64,000 nucleotides of DNA, taken from NCBI RefSeq assembly GCF_004209755.1, contig NZ_CP035913.1, positions 6,882,001 to 6,946,000 of the forward strand, in the 5' to 3' direction. Both the position numbers and the translations under genes were made by a program. Below, in pieces: positions 52,826 through 62,880 of this stretch. The first letter of the stretch is position 1, and each line of letters starts with the position of its first letter. The notes beneath the pieces are model-generated. The model did no database searches, had not been told where the DNA came from, and saw nothing but the letters and a program-made list of their open reading frames with translations. Source of the stretch: Pseudoduganella lutea. Lineage in GTDB: Bacteria > Pseudomonadota > Gammaproteobacteria > Burkholderiales > Burkholderiaceae_D.

Positions 52826-55401
52826 CGCCGCTTCGCTCCCCGTCCCTGCGTACCCTTTCCCGGTGGCTGCTACTCGGTGAATGGCGCGCCCACCCGGTGC
52901 GCGCACTGACCGCCATCGCCGCGATCGCCATCGGCGTCGCCCTCGGCTTCGCGATCCATCTGATCAACGCCGCCGCGTTCAACGAATTCTCGGCCGCCGT
53001 GCAGAGTTTGTCGGGCCAGGCCGACGTGCAGGTCTCGGGCGCCGAACCGCTGTTCGATGAAGCCATCTATTCCCGGCTCGCCGAACGGCCCGAGGTGGCG
53101 GTGGCCTCGCCAGTCCTGGAAATCAACGCTTCGCTGCCGGGCGGCCAGGAGCCCCTGAAGATCGTCGGCCTGGACGTGTTCCGGGTCGGCTACATCACCC
53201 CCGACCTGATCGGCGCACCGGCCAGCGGCGAGCCCGGCGACACGCTGGCAAGCGATGCGCTGTTCCTGTCCCCCGCCGCACAGCAGTGGTTGCAGACGAA
53301 ACCCGGCGCCCGCATCGAGTTCATGACCGGTACGGAAACGCTCGCGCTGCGCGTCGCGGGCTCCCTGCAGCGCGCCCGCGTGGGCCAGCGCCTGGGCGTG
53401 ATGGACATCGGCGCCGCCCAGTGGCGCTTCGGCCGCCTCGGCAAGCTGTCGCGCGTGGACATCAAGCTGCGCGACGGCGTCGACCGCAACGCGTTCCAGG
53501 CAACGCTGGCCCGTGAACTGGCGCGCGACTACCCTGGCCGCCTCCGGGTCGGCCAGCCGAACGACGCGGACCAGGAAAGCCGCACAAGCAACATGAGCCG
53601 CGCGTATCGCGTGAACCTCAGCGTGCTGGCCCTCGTTGCGCTGTTCACCGGCGCCTTCCTCGTGTTTTCCACGCAGGCCTTGTCGGTGATGCGGCGCCGC
53701 AGCCAGTTCGCGCTGCTGCGCGTGCTGGGCTTCGAACGCCGCCACCTGTTGCGCCAGGTACTGCTCGAAGGCGCGGCCCTGGGCGTCACCGGCGCCCTGC
53801 TCGGCATCGCCGGCGGCTACGGCATCGCGGCCGCCGCGTTGCGCTTCTTCGGTGGCGACCTGGGCGCCGGGTACTTCGCCGGTGTGCAGCCGCAGGTGCA
53901 ATTCACGCCGGTGGCCGCCATCGTGTATTTCAGCCTCGGTATCGGCGTCGCGCTGCTCGGCTGCGCCACGCCGGCATGGGAAGCCGCCCGCGCGGCACCC
54001 GCCGTGGCCCTGAAGTCGGGCGCCGATGAAGTGGCGCTGGGCCGTCTGTCCCGCCCGTGGCCGGCCATCGCCTGCCTCGTGCTGGCCGGGGTGCTGTCGC
54101 AACTGCCGCCCGTCACCGAACTGCCGGTCTTCGGCTACCTGTCGATTGCCCTGATGCTGGTCGGCGGCATCGCCCTGATGCCACGCATCGCCGCGCTGGC
54201 GTTCCGCTTCGCCCACGCGCGCTGGACCGCCACCACCGCGCACCGCACCGAGATCCCGGCAGTGCCGACACTGACGCTGGCACGCCTGGCCAACGCTTCC
54301 GGCCAGGCCGGCATCGCGCTGGGCGGCGTGCTGTCGAGCTTTTCGCTGATGGTGGCGATGGCGATCATGGTGGCCAGCTTCCGCGTCTCGGTCGACAACT
54401 GGATCCTGCAGGTGCTGCCCGCCGACCTGTATGCGCGCATCGCCAGCGCCGGCGGCACGGCCGGCCTCACGCCGCGCGAACAGGCGGCGATCCGCGGCGC
54501 GCCCGGCATCGCCCGCGCCGAGTTCCTGCGGCTGCGCTCCGTATCGCTCGCGCCGGACCGCCCGAACGTGGCACTGCTGGCCCGGGATATCGACCCGGCG
54601 CACCCGGAGAAATCGATGGTGCCCGTCGGCGAACAGGTCGCGCAGTCGCAGGACAGACTGCCGCGCGCGTGGGTTTCCGAAGCGATGGCCGACCTGTACC
54701 GCATCGCCCCCGGAGAAACGCTGCGGCTGCCGCTGGCCGGCACCGCCGTACCGTTCTTCGTGGCCGGCGTGTGGCGCGACTATGCCCGCGTCTCCGGCGC
54801 GGTGATGATCGAGCGCGCCGACTATGTGCGCCTGACGGGCGATGCCGACGTCAGCGACGCCGCGCTGTGGCTGGCGAAAGATGTCAGCACCGCCGATGCG
54901 ACGGACGCCCTGAAACGCCTGCCGTTCGGCGCCACGCTGGGCATCGAGGCGCCGTCGGCGATCCGCGCACTGTCGCTGCGCATCTTCGACCGGAGTTTCG
55001 CCGTGACCTACCTGCTCGAAGCGATCGCCATCGTCATCGGCCTGTTCGGCGTGGCCGCCACGTTTTCCGCGCAAACGCTGGCGCGCGCCCGTGAATTCGG
55101 CATGCTGCGCCACATCGGCGTCACGCGTGGCCAGATCCTCGGTATCCTGGCCTTCGAAGGCGGCGCATTGACGGCGCTCGGCATCGCCACCGGCTTCGTG
55201 CTGGGCTGGGCGATCAGCCTGATCCTCGTGCACGTCGTCAATCCGCAATCGTTCCACTGGACCATGCAGATGCACTATCCTTGGCCGCTGCTGGGCGCCG
55301 TGGCGGTCGCGCTGCTGGTGGCCAGCATGCTGACCGCGCTGGTATCCGGCCGCCAGGCGCTGTCCGGCGGGCCGATCCGTGCCGTGCGGGAGGACTGGTG
55401 A
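52822..55401 (+). CDS. FtsX-like ABC transporter permease (LolC/MacB type), no ATPase gene adjacent
   Basis: The 859-residue permease starts at a GTG overlapping the DUF4124 stop (GTGA). One helix near the N-terminus (ALTAIAAIAIGVALGFAIHL) is followed by a large periplasmic domain, then two FtsX blocks (about 265-480 and 745-855) with RRSQFALLRVLGFERRHLLR and REFGMLRHIGVTRGQILGIL. Such permeases work with a LolD-like ATPase to move lipids or lipoproteins, but none is encoded nearby. The following gene is an AttH-like secreted protein, an association seen elsewhere. Confidence 0.9.
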   Translation: MTPLRSPSLRTLSRWLLLGEWRAHPVRALTAIAAIAIGVALGFAIHLINAAAFNEFSAAVQSLSGQADVQVSGAEPLFDEAIYSRLAERPEVAVASPVLEINASLPGGQEPLKIVGLDVFRVGYITPDLIGAPASGEPGDTLASDALFLSPAAQQWLQTKPGARIEFMTGTETLALRVAGSLQRARVGQRLGVMDIGAAQWRFGRLGKLSRVDIKLRDGVDRNAFQATLARELARDYPGRLRVGQPNDADQESRTSNMSRAYRVNLSVLALVALFTGAFLVFSTQALSVMRRRSQFALLRVLGFERRHLLRQVLLEGAALGVTGALLGIAGGYGIAAAALRFFGGDLGAGYFAGVQPQVQFTPVAAIVYFSLGIGVALLGCATPAWEAARAAPAVALKSGADEVALGRLSRPWPAIACLVLAGVLSQLPPVTELPVFGYLSIALMLVGGIALMPRIAALAFRFAHARWTATTAHRTEIPAVPTLTLARLANASGQAGIALGGVLSSFSLMVAMAIMVASFRVSVDNWILQVLPADLYARIASAGGTAGLTPREQAAIRGAPGIARAEFLRLRSVSLAPDRPNVALLARDIDPAHPEKSMVPVGEQVAQSQDRLPRAWVSEAMADLYRIAPGETLRLPLAGTAVPFFVAGVWRDYARVSGAVMIERADYVRLTGDADVSDAALWLAKDVSTADATDALKRLPFGATLGIEAPSAIRALSLRIFDRSFAVTYLLEAIAIVIGLFGVAATFSAQTLARAREFGMLRHIGVTRGQILGILAFEGGALTALGIATGFVLGWAISLILVHVVNPQSFHWTMQMHYPWPLLGAVAVALLVASMLTALVSGRQALSGGPIRAVREDW

Positions 55402-56477
55402 TGCGCATCCTCCTTCTCCTGCTGCTGGCGCTGTGCACGTCGCTGTTTGCCGCGCCGCCCGTCTTTTCGCCGGCCGTGCCGCTGGCAGACGGCAAGGCCC
55501 TGGTCTTCCCGCGCGACTTTGGCGCGCATCCGTCGTTCCGCACCGAGTGGTGGTATGCGACCGGCTGGCTGACGACGGCCGAGGGCAAGCCCGTCGGCTA
55601 CCAGGTCACGTTCTTCCGCAGCCGCACGGATACGGACGACGCCAATCCCAGCCAATTCGCCCCAAAACAGCTGGTCATCGGCCACGCCGCGCTGTCCGAC
55701 GCGGCGAACGGGAAGCTCCTGCACGACGAGCGCAGCGCCCGCGCCGGCTTCGGCCTGGCCTTCGCCAGCGAAACCGATACCGACATCAAGCTCCACGACT
55801 GGCGCATGACCCGCGGCGCGGACGGTCGCTACAAGATGACGATTCCGGCATCAGGCTTCACGCTGGAACTCGTGCTGGCGCCCACGCAGCCCGTGCTGCT
55901 GCAAGGCCGCGGCGGCTATTCGCGCAAGGGCCCGCAGCCGGACCAGGCCAGCTACTATTACAGCAAGCCGCAGTTGAAGACGAGCGGCACGATCGTCGGC
56001 GCCGACGGCAAGCGCACGGCCGTCACGGGCGTCACCTGGCTCGACCACGAATGGTCCAGCCTCGTGCTCGGCACCGAGGGCGTGGGCTGGGATTGGGTGG
56101 GCGCCAATCTCGACGATGGCGGTGCGCTGATGGCCTTCCGCGTCCGCGACCGGCAAAATGGTAAACTGTGGGCCCACGCGACGTGGCGCGACGCATCCGG
56201 TAAGATCACGCAGTTCGGGCCGCAGGACGTGACGTTCACGCCGCGCACGCGCTGGCGTTCGCCCCGCACGGGCGCCGAGTACCCGGTGGCCGTCACGCTC
56301 GACACGGGCGGCACGCGCTGGCAGCTCGACCCGCTGCAGCCCGACCAGGAACTCGATTCGCGCCGCTCGACCGGCGCCGTATATTGGGAAGGCGCCGTGA
56401 CCGTCCGGCGCGATGGCCGGCAGGTCGGCCGCGCCTACCTCGAACTGACCGGCTATGTCCGGCCGATGAAACTATAA
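55401..56477 (+). CDS. AttH/CrtC-like lipocalin-domain secreted protein
   Basis: The 358-residue exported protein has a signal peptide (RILLLLLLALCTSLFAAPP), then two lipocalin-like halves. FRTEWWYATGWLTT is the hallmark strand of the AttH/carotenoid-hydratase family. GVTWLDHEWSS, GWDWVGANLDDGGALMAFRV and AVYWEGAVTVRRDG are further conserved parts. The stop of the permease gene overlaps the ATG (TGATG). The family is often paired with FtsX-like permeases, suggesting a shared export or lipid-handling task. A hydratase activity is not supported by context. Confidence 0.88.
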   Translation: MRILLLLLLALCTSLFAAPPVFSPAVPLADGKALVFPRDFGAHPSFRTEWWYATGWLTTAEGKPVGYQVTFFRSRTDTDDANPSQFAPKQLVIGHAALSDAANGKLLHDERSARAGFGLAFASETDTDIKLHDWRMTRGADGRYKMTIPASGFTLELVLAPTQPVLLQGRGGYSRKGPQPDQASYYYSKPQLKTSGTIVGADGKRTAVTGVTWLDHEWSSLVLGTEGVGWDWVGANLDDGGALMAFRVRDRQNGKLWAHATWRDASGKITQFGPQDVTFTPRTRWRSPRTGAEYPVAVTLDTGGTRWQLDPLQPDQELDSRRSTGAVYWEGAVTVRRDGRQVGRAYLELTGYVRPMKL

Positions 56478-56495
56478 AAACCAACCATCCTCAGT

Positions 56496-58343
56496 ATGAG
56501 CAACAGCACCACCAGCAGCGCCCGCGACACCGTGTCCGGCAAACAGCCCCGTGAACTGAAAAAAGGCAGCCTTGCGGCGTTACGCGGCCTGCTGCCTTTC
56601 CTGAAACCCTATCGCCCGCGGTTCGCCATGGCGGGCGTGGCGCTCGTGGTGGCGGCCGGCGCCACGCTGGCCATCCCGTATGCCTTCAAGCAGATGATCG
56701 ACCTGGGCTTTGGCGCGAATGCCGGCGTGCACAGCGCCGCCCACGTCAATGCGGTGTTCCTTGCCCTGTTCGCCGTGGCGGCGGTGCTCGCGCTGGCCAC
56801 GGCGGCGCGTTTCTATACCGTGTCATGGCTGGGCGAGCGCGTGGTGGCCGATATCAGGAGCGCCGTCTACGGTCACGTGGTGCGCCAGAGCCCCGCGTTT
56901 TTCGAGACCACCCAGACCGGTGAAGTGCTGTCGCGCATCACGACGGACACCACGCTGATCCAGGCAGTCGTCGGCACCAGCATCTCGATGGCGCTGCGCA
57001 ACGCGCTGCTGTTCGTTGGCGGCCTCGTGATGCTGTTCGTGACGAGCCCGAAACTCACGGGCATCATCATCGGCCTGCTGGTCTTGACCGTGCTGCCGAT
57101 CGTGATGTTCGGCCGCCGCGTGCGCAAGCTGTCGCGCGATTCGCAGGACCGCATCGCCGACGCCTCGGCCGTGGCCGGCGAGATCCTGAACGCGATGCCC
57201 ACCGTGCAGGCGTTTACGCATGAAGACATCGAAACGCGCCGCTTCGGCTCGTCGGTCGAAGGTGCGTTCGCCACGGCGATGCGGCGCATCCGCGCCCGCG
57301 CCCTGCTGACGATGCTGGCCATCGTGCTGGTGTTCGGCACGATCGTGTTCGTGCTGTGGCTGGGCGCGCATGCGGTGCTGGCCGGCACGATGACCGGTGG
57401 CGACCTGGGACAGTTCATCCTGTATGCGTCGATCGTGGCGGGCGCCGTGGGCGCACTGTCGGAGGTGATGGGCGAGGCGCAGCGCGCTGCCGGCGCCACC
57501 GAGCGCCTGCTCGAACTGCTGTCCACGCAATCCGATATCCGCGAGCCGGCCCAGCCGCTGGCACTGCCGCCGCGGGCCGCCAACGGCGCCGCGCTGTCCC
57601 TGGCCGGCGTGACGTTCTCCTACCCGTCGCGCCCCGACACTGCCGCGCTGTCCCATCTCGACCTCGATATCCGCCCGGGTGAAACGGTGGCCGTCGTCGG
57701 CCCGTCCGGTGCCGGCAAGACCACGCTGTTCCAGATGTTCCTGCGCTTCTACGATCCGCAGCAGGGTACCATCCGCCTCGATGGCGTCGATATCCGCCAC
57801 CTCGCGCTGCACGACCTGCGCGGCGCGATCGGCATCGTTCCGCAGGATACGGTGATCTTCTCGGCCGATGCGATGGAAAACATCCGCTATGGCCGCGCCG
57901 ATGCGACGAACGAGGAAGTGATCCGCGCCGCGAAATTGGCCGCGGCGCATGAATTCATCGAACGCCTGCCGAACGGCTACCAGTCGTTCCTCGGCGAGCG
58001 CGGCGTGCGCCTTTCCGGCGGCCAGCGCCAGCGCATCGCGATCGCCCGCGCACTGCTGAAGAATCCGCCGCTGCTGCTGCTCGACGAAGCCACCAGTGCG
58101 CTGGACGCGGAATCCGAGCGCCTCGTGCAATCGGCGCTGGAGGCGGCAATGGTGGGCCGCACCACCGTCATCATCGCCCACCGCCTCGCCACCGTGCAGC
58201 GCGCCGACCGCATCATCGTGATGGAAGACGGCCGCATCGTTGAAACAGGCACGCACCGTTCGCTGGTGGCGCAAGGGGGCATCTATGCCAACCTGGCGGC
58301 GCTGCAATTCCACAATGTCCAGGTCGAGCACCGCCATGACTAA
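56496..58343 (+). CDS. ABC exporter (MsbA-like, permease fused to ATPase)
   Basis: The 615-residue half transporter has six membrane helices (about 40-330), then an ATPase domain with Walker A GPSGAGKTTLFQMF, Q-loop VPQDTVIFSADAMEN, signature LSGGQRQRIAIARAL, Walker B LLLLDEATSALD and H-loop IAHRLATV. It would dimerise. The class includes lipid, drug and peptide exporters. The substrate cannot be assigned. It overlaps the following gene by eight bases. Confidence 0.93.
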   Translation: MSNSTTSSARDTVSGKQPRELKKGSLAALRGLLPFLKPYRPRFAMAGVALVVAAGATLAIPYAFKQMIDLGFGANAGVHSAAHVNAVFLALFAVAAVLALATAARFYTVSWLGERVVADIRSAVYGHVVRQSPAFFETTQTGEVLSRITTDTTLIQAVVGTSISMALRNALLFVGGLVMLFVTSPKLTGIIIGLLVLTVLPIVMFGRRVRKLSRDSQDRIADASAVAGEILNAMPTVQAFTHEDIETRRFGSSVEGAFATAMRRIRARALLTMLAIVLVFGTIVFVLWLGAHAVLAGTMTGGDLGQFILYASIVAGAVGALSEVMGEAQRAAGATERLLELLSTQSDIREPAQPLALPPRAANGAALSLAGVTFSYPSRPDTAALSHLDLDIRPGETVAVVGPSGAGKTTLFQMFLRFYDPQQGTIRLDGVDIRHLALHDLRGAIGIVPQDTVIFSADAMENIRYGRADATNEEVIRAAKLAAAHEFIERLPNGYQSFLGERGVRLSGGQRQRIAIARALLKNPPLLLLDEATSALDAESERLVQSALEAAMVGRTTVIIAHRLATVQRADRIIVMEDGRIVETGTHRSLVAQGGIYANLAALQFHNVQVEHRHD

Positions 58344-59481
58344 CGTCGTTACCGAATCCGTTGCCGGAGCCGCTGCGGAAGCACACGGCAGTGAGGCGGC
58401 GCTGCGCCAGCAATGCACGGTCGTGTTGCCGGGCCACCGCCAGCAGACGCCCGCGCAAACCTTCGCGGCGATGGCCGCCTGGTGCGAGGAACAGGGCATC
58501 GCCCACGACGTGTATGGCGATGGAGAGCTGATTCAGTGCCTGGAGCGCAAGGTCGCCGCGCTGCTGGGCAAGGAAGCGGCCACGTTCTGCATCACGGGCA
58601 CGATGGCGCAGGCCACCGCGCTGCGCCTGGCCTGCGCCGACCGGGGCAGCCGCCTCGTGGCGCTGCATGCCACCGCGCACATCCTGAAGCACGAGCGGGG
58701 CAATCACCAGTTGCTGGACCATTTCCACGCGCTGCAGGTCGGCAGTCCCCACCGCCCGTTCACGGCAGAAGACCTGGCCGCCATCCCCGACCACCTGGGC
58801 GCCGTGTCGGTGGAACTGCCGGCCCGCGAGATCGGCGGCCAGCTGCCAGCGTGGGACGAGCTCGAGGCAATCAAGGCCTGGTGCCGCGCCCATGATACGC
58901 ACCTGCACATGGACGGCGCGCGGCTGTGGGAAGCGGCCGCCGGCATGGAGCGCACGCTGGCCGACGTGGCGGCCGGCTTCGATACCGTCTACGTGTCGCT
59001 GTACAAGGGCATCGGCGGCATCGGCGGCGCGCTGCTCGCCGGCAGCGCCGCATTCGTCGCGCGCGCCCAGGAGTGGTACCGCCGCCAGGGCGGCAGCGTC
59101 ATCCACCGCACGCCCTATGTGGTGGCCGCGGCCATGCAGATCGATGCGCGGCTGGCCGCCATGCCCGCCTGTTTCCGCCGCACGCAATGGCTCGTCGACG
59201 CGCTGAGTGCCTACCCGCTGCTGCGCGTGAATCCGTCGCGACCGCACGCCAGCATCTTCCATGTGCACCTGCCGGTGGACCGCGACCGTGCGCTGGAGAT
59301 CCGCAACCTGATCGCCCGCGAACACCGGATCTGGCTGCACAATGCCGCGCACCATGCACAGCTCGATGGCACGAGCTACGTGGAATGGTATGTGGGCGAC
59401 AATCTGCTGGACCTGCCGAACGAACAGGTGCACGCGGCGCTGGCGGCCTGGCACGGTGCGCTGGCAAAGGCGGTCGCATGA
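58336..59481 (+). CDS. Threonine aldolase-family PLP enzyme (beta-eliminating lyase fold)
   Basis: The 381-residue fold-type I PLP enzyme has YGDGELIQCLERKVAALLGK, FCITGTMAQATALRLA, LHMDGARLWEAAAG (Asp binding the PLP nitrogen) and YVSLYKGIGGIGGALLAG (Schiff-base lysine). It is like low-specificity L-threonine aldolases. MTNVVTESVA at 58336 overlaps the ABC gene, and the stop overlaps the helicase start (ATGA). The natural substrate is not known. Confidence 0.9.
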   Translation: MTNVVTESVAGAAAEAHGSEAALRQQCTVVLPGHRQQTPAQTFAAMAAWCEEQGIAHDVYGDGELIQCLERKVAALLGKEAATFCITGTMAQATALRLACADRGSRLVALHATAHILKHERGNHQLLDHFHALQVGSPHRPFTAEDLAAIPDHLGAVSVELPAREIGGQLPAWDELEAIKAWCRAHDTHLHMDGARLWEAAAGMERTLADVAAGFDTVYVSLYKGIGGIGGALLAGSAAFVARAQEWYRRQGGSVIHRTPYVVAAAMQIDARLAAMPACFRRTQWLVDALSAYPLLRVNPSRPHASIFHVHLPVDRDRALEIRNLIAREHRIWLHNAAHHAQLDGTSYVEWYVGDNLLDLPNEQVHAALAAWHGALAKAVA

Positions 59482-60896
59482 CGTTCCGTTCGCTGAAACT
59501 GATTGACCCGCTGCTGCGCGCGCTCGACGAGCTGGGCTACGACGACCCGACACCCGTGCAGCGCCAGGCGATTCCGGCCGTGCTGGCCGGCCGCGACCTG
59601 ATGGCGGCGGCGCAGACCGGCACCGGCAAGACGGCCGGCTTCGCGCTGCCGCTGCTGCACCGCCTCACGCTGGAAGGCGCCGTGGCACCGCTCGGCGTGC
59701 GTTGCCTCGTGCTGGCGCCGACCCGCGAGCTGGCCGAGCAGGTCTATGCCAGCTTCCGCAAGTATGGTGCGCACGTGCCGCTGCGCTACGGCGTGGCCTA
59801 TGGCGGCGTGCCGATCGAGCCGCAGATCAACAAGCTGAAAAAGGGGCTCGACGTGCTGGTGGCAACCCCGGGCCGCCTGCTCGACCTGCTGCGCCAGGGC
59901 ACCCTCACCTTCACCCAGTTGCAGACGCTGGTGCTGGACGAGGCGGACCGCATGCTTGACCTGGGATTCGCCGCCGACCTCGACACCGTGTTCGCGGCGC
60001 TGCCGCCCGGGCGCCAGACCCTGCTGTTCTCGGCCACGTTCCCGGAGGCGATTCGCACGCTGGCCGGGCGGCTGCTGCGCGACCCGCTGTCCGTCCAGGC
60101 CAGCCCGGCCAATGCGGCGGCGAAGACCGTGCGCCAGCTCGTCATCACCACCGACAAGAAATCCAAGCCGGAACTGTTCCTGCACCTGCTTCGCGAGCGC
60201 GGCTGGCAGCAGGTGCTGGTCTTCGCCAAGACCCGCAAGGGCGTCGACCAGCTGGTCGGCGTACTGCAGCAGCAAGGCATCCGCGCCGACGCCATCCACG
60301 GCGACAAGCCGCAACCGGCACGCCTGCGCGCGCTGGCCCGCTTCAAGGCGCGCGACGTGGACGTGCTGGTCGCCACCGACGTGGCCGCGCGGGGCCTGGA
60401 CATCGCCGGCCTGCCGCTCGTCGTTAACCACGACCTGCCCACCGTGGCGGAGGACTACGTGCACCGCATCGGCCGCACGGGCCGCGCCGGCGCCACGGGC
60501 GAGGCGATCTCGCTGGTGGCCGCCGATGAAGTGGACCTGCTCAAGGCCATCGAGACACTGATCAGGCAAGTGCTGCCGCGCGAGGAAATACCCGGCTTCG
60601 AAGCCGACCACCGCGTGCCGTCCACGGGGACGCCGGCCAGCGCGGCGCAGCCGGGTGCACGCAAGAGCGCGGCCAAGCCGAAAGGAGCGAAAGCGCCCGT
60701 GTCGCCGGCGGCACCGCGCCCGGCCGGCGGCTTCGGCCCCACCGCGCCGGACCGCGCCAGGCCCGCGAAACGCATCCCGCAGGGCAGCGTCGTCGTGGCG
60801 GCGGGCCGCGGCGCGAAGTCCACCGCCAAGACGGCGGCCAAGACCGTTGCAAAGACGACGGCCAGGCCATCGCCCCGCCCAACGAAGAAAAAATAG
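59478..60896 (+). CDS. DEAD-box RNA helicase (RhlE type)
   Basis: The 472-residue helicase carries all core motifs: Q motif (YDDPTPVQRQAIP), I (AAQTGTGKT), Ia (APTRELAEQ), II (LDEADRMLDLGF), III (FSATFPE), V (ATDVAARGLDI) and VI (YVHRIGRTGRAG). The C-terminal tail from about 390 is disordered and Lys/Ala/Pro-rich (AKTAAKTVAKTTARP), typical of RNA-binding tails. It unwinds structured RNA in ribosome assembly or decay. Confidence 0.94.
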   Translation: MTFRSLKLIDPLLRALDELGYDDPTPVQRQAIPAVLAGRDLMAAAQTGTGKTAGFALPLLHRLTLEGAVAPLGVRCLVLAPTRELAEQVYASFRKYGAHVPLRYGVAYGGVPIEPQINKLKKGLDVLVATPGRLLDLLRQGTLTFTQLQTLVLDEADRMLDLGFAADLDTVFAALPPGRQTLLFSATFPEAIRTLAGRLLRDPLSVQASPANAAAKTVRQLVITTDKKSKPELFLHLLRERGWQQVLVFAKTRKGVDQLVGVLQQQGIRADAIHGDKPQPARLRALARFKARDVDVLVATDVAARGLDIAGLPLVVNHDLPTVAEDYVHRIGRTGRAGATGEAISLVAADEVDLLKAIETLIRQVLPREEIPGFEADHRVPSTGTPASAAQPGARKSAAKPKGAKAPVSPAAPRPAGGFGPTAPDRARPAKRIPQGSVVVAAGRGAKSTAKTAAKTVAKTTARPSPRPTKKK

Positions 60897-60936
60897 TGTT
60901 CCTGATAAAATTGCCAGTTTATAGCCGGAGAATCGC

Positions 60937-61908
60937 ATGCAGCAGTACCAGCAACTGATCGAAACCGTTCTTGCCCAGGGCACCTGGCAGGACAACCGCA
61001 CGGGCATCCGCACGCTGTCCGTGCCGGGCGCGATGATGCGCTTCGATCTGGCGCAGGGCTTTCCGGCGGTGACGACTAAGCGGCTTGCGTTCAAGTCGGT
61101 CGTCGGCGAACTGTGCGCCTTCCTGCGCGCATCGCGCAGCGCGGCCGACTTCCGCGCGCTCGGTTGCAAGGTATGGGACCAGAACGCGAATGAAAACGCG
61201 CAGTGGCTGGCCAACCCGTACCGCGAAGGCACCGACGACCTGGGGCCCGTCTACGGCGTGCAATGGCGCCAGTGGCCCGGCTACAAGCTGGTCGATGCGG
61301 CGAACACGGCGCAGCGCGAGGATGCCCACCGCAACGGCTTCACGGAAGTGGCCCCGCTCGTGGAAAACGGCGTCGAGAAAGTGCTGCTCTACAAGGCGAT
61401 CGACCAGTTGCGCGAGTGCCTGGACACGATCGTCAACAACCCCGGCAGCCGCCGCATCCTGTTCCACGGCTGGAATCCGGCCGTGCTGGACCAGGTCGCC
61501 CTGCCCGCCTGCCACCTGCTGTACCAGTTCATTCCGAACGCCACCACGAAAGAGATCTCGCTGTGTCTTTACGTGCGCAGCAACGACATCGGCCTGGGCA
61601 CCCCATTCAACATTGCTGAAGGTGCCGCGCTGCTGCACCTGGTGGGCCGGCTGACGGGCTACACGCCGCGCTGGTTCACCTACTTCATCGGCGACGCGCA
61701 CATCTACGAGAACCATCTGGAGATGGTGCAGGAACAATTGAAGCGCGAGCCGTACGAAGCACCGCGCCTCGTCATCGCGGACCGCGTGCCCGACTTCGCA
61801 CAGACCGGCACCTATGCGCCGGAATGGCTGGAAAAGATCGAACCGTCCGACTTCAGCCTCGAGGGCTACCGGCACCACCCGCCGCTGACGGCGCCGATGG
61901 CGGTGTAA
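60937..61908 (+). CDS. thyA: Thymidylate synthase (long form)
   Basis: The 323-residue enzyme makes dTMP from dUMP with methylenetetrahydrofolate. The catalytic cysteine is in [15 protein letters not shown], and [15 protein letters not shown] and [16 protein letters not shown] are family signatures. About 50 residues (roughly 95-145, [20 protein letters not shown]) are an insertion absent from the 264-residue E. coli enzyme but present in the long form known from Lactobacillus casei. GGAG lies upstream of the ATG. Confidence 0.97.
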   Translation: MQQYQQLIETVLAQGTWQDNRTGIRTLSVPGAMMRFDLAQGFPAVTTKRLAFKSVVGELCAFLRASRSAADFRALGCKVWDQNANENAQWLANPYREGTDDLGPVYGVQWRQWPGYKLVDAANTAQREDAHRNGFTEVAPLVENGVEKVLLYKAIDQLRECLDTIVNNPGSRRILFHGWNPAVLDQVALPACHLLYQFIPNATTKEISLCLYVRSNDIGLGTPFNIAEGAALLHLVGRLTGYTPRWFTYFIGDAHIYENHLEMVQEQLKREPYEAPRLVIADRVPDFAQTGTYAPEWLEKIEPSDFSLEGYRHHPPLTAPMAV

Positions 61909-61962
61909 GCCATCGCCGACGTCAGCTGTTTTTGCCGCCGGAAAATTCCCATCTCCTTCGCG

Positions 61963-61994
61963 ATCCCAGCCCAAGCCGAGCATTGGGCTGGGAT
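61963..61994 (+). terminator. Stem-loop downstream of thyA
   Basis: ATCCCAGCCCA (61963-61973) and TGGGCTGGGAT (61984-61994) form a perfect 11-bp stem with a 10-base loop, 55 bases after the thyA stop. No U run follows, so termination may be weak or Rho-assisted. The stem may also protect the mRNA end. Confidence 0.6.
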
Positions 61995-62177
61995 GTCGCA
62001 TTCCGCGCATAATGCATCAAATATTTCCACGAAGCATTTACCGCAACACTGAACTCCGGGTATGCTAGTCGGTTCTGACCATCAGGAACGGATGGTCAAC
62101 CGGGTTGACGCACCGCTTGGCGCACTCGGCGATGATCTGGCGTTCCGCGCATCGTTTATTCATCTAGATTTATTGAT

Positions 62178-62729
62178 ATGAAGTTGCAGAGAAACCATTT
62201 CAAAACCGTGCATGCCGAAGGCTTCACGCTCATCGAACTGATCGTTGTAATCGTCTTGATCGGGATACTGTCGGCGATCGCGCTGCCACGGTTCATGGAC
62301 ATGGGCCCGGCAGCACGGGCCGCATCGATTCAAGCCCTTGCTGGCTCCGTCAGGACCTCGATGACCATGTTCAGAGGTCAAACCCTGGTTTCAGGGGTGG
62401 GCACACCGGGCACGCAAGCCAATATCACGTATATCACCCTGAGCGATGGCTCGCGCGTCAGGCTCTGGTTCGGCTATCCGGATCGGTGGTGCGATGGCAT
62501 CGCTGCAACCCAGCAAGACATGCCCGTGCCATCGGGCGGATGTTATCTCTCAACCGCCGCCTTTCGACAGGGAAGCTATACCTTCTACGGCTACGGCAAC
62601 GACAAGCTTCCCGCCAGATCCGCGGGGTGGCGGATCGAAGAGGCGCCGACACCGATGCTGTGCTCCGTTCAATATATCTTCGATGGCACCGGCGTTCCGG
62701 TCGTCAAAGCCAATGTGGAAGGATGCTGA
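62178..62729 (+). CDS. Type IV pilin-like / type II secretion pseudopilin-like protein
   Basis: The 183-residue protein has a class III signal: a leader ending in glycine, then FTLIELIVVIVLIGILSAIA with Glu at position 5 of the mature protein. A PilD-type peptidase would cleave after the glycine. The globular part has CYLST and C-terminal cysteines (MLCSVQYIF, VEGC) that may form disulphides. No other pilus or secretion genes are nearby, so it is an isolated minor pilin or MSHA-like protein. The upstream 269-bp gap contains only the thyA stem-loop. Confidence 0.88.
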   Translation: MKLQRNHFKTVHAEGFTLIELIVVIVLIGILSAIALPRFMDMGPAARAASIQALAGSVRTSMTMFRGQTLVSGVGTPGTQANITYITLSDGSRVRLWFGYPDRWCDGIAATQQDMPVPSGGCYLSTAAFRQGSYTFYGYGNDKLPARSAGWRIEEAPTPMLCSVQYIFDGTGVPVVKANVEGC

Positions 62730-62880
62730 GGTTGAACTGGATTCGAATGCGATACGAATCAGATCCAGATAAATGCAGCCTGCCCGGATAAAGCGGTATG
62801 GTCCGCGTTCCGCTTAGTGCAGACAAGAGCCGGCAACGGCACTGATCAGGTACGCCGCGGCATGCCGGCGCACGCCGTCA

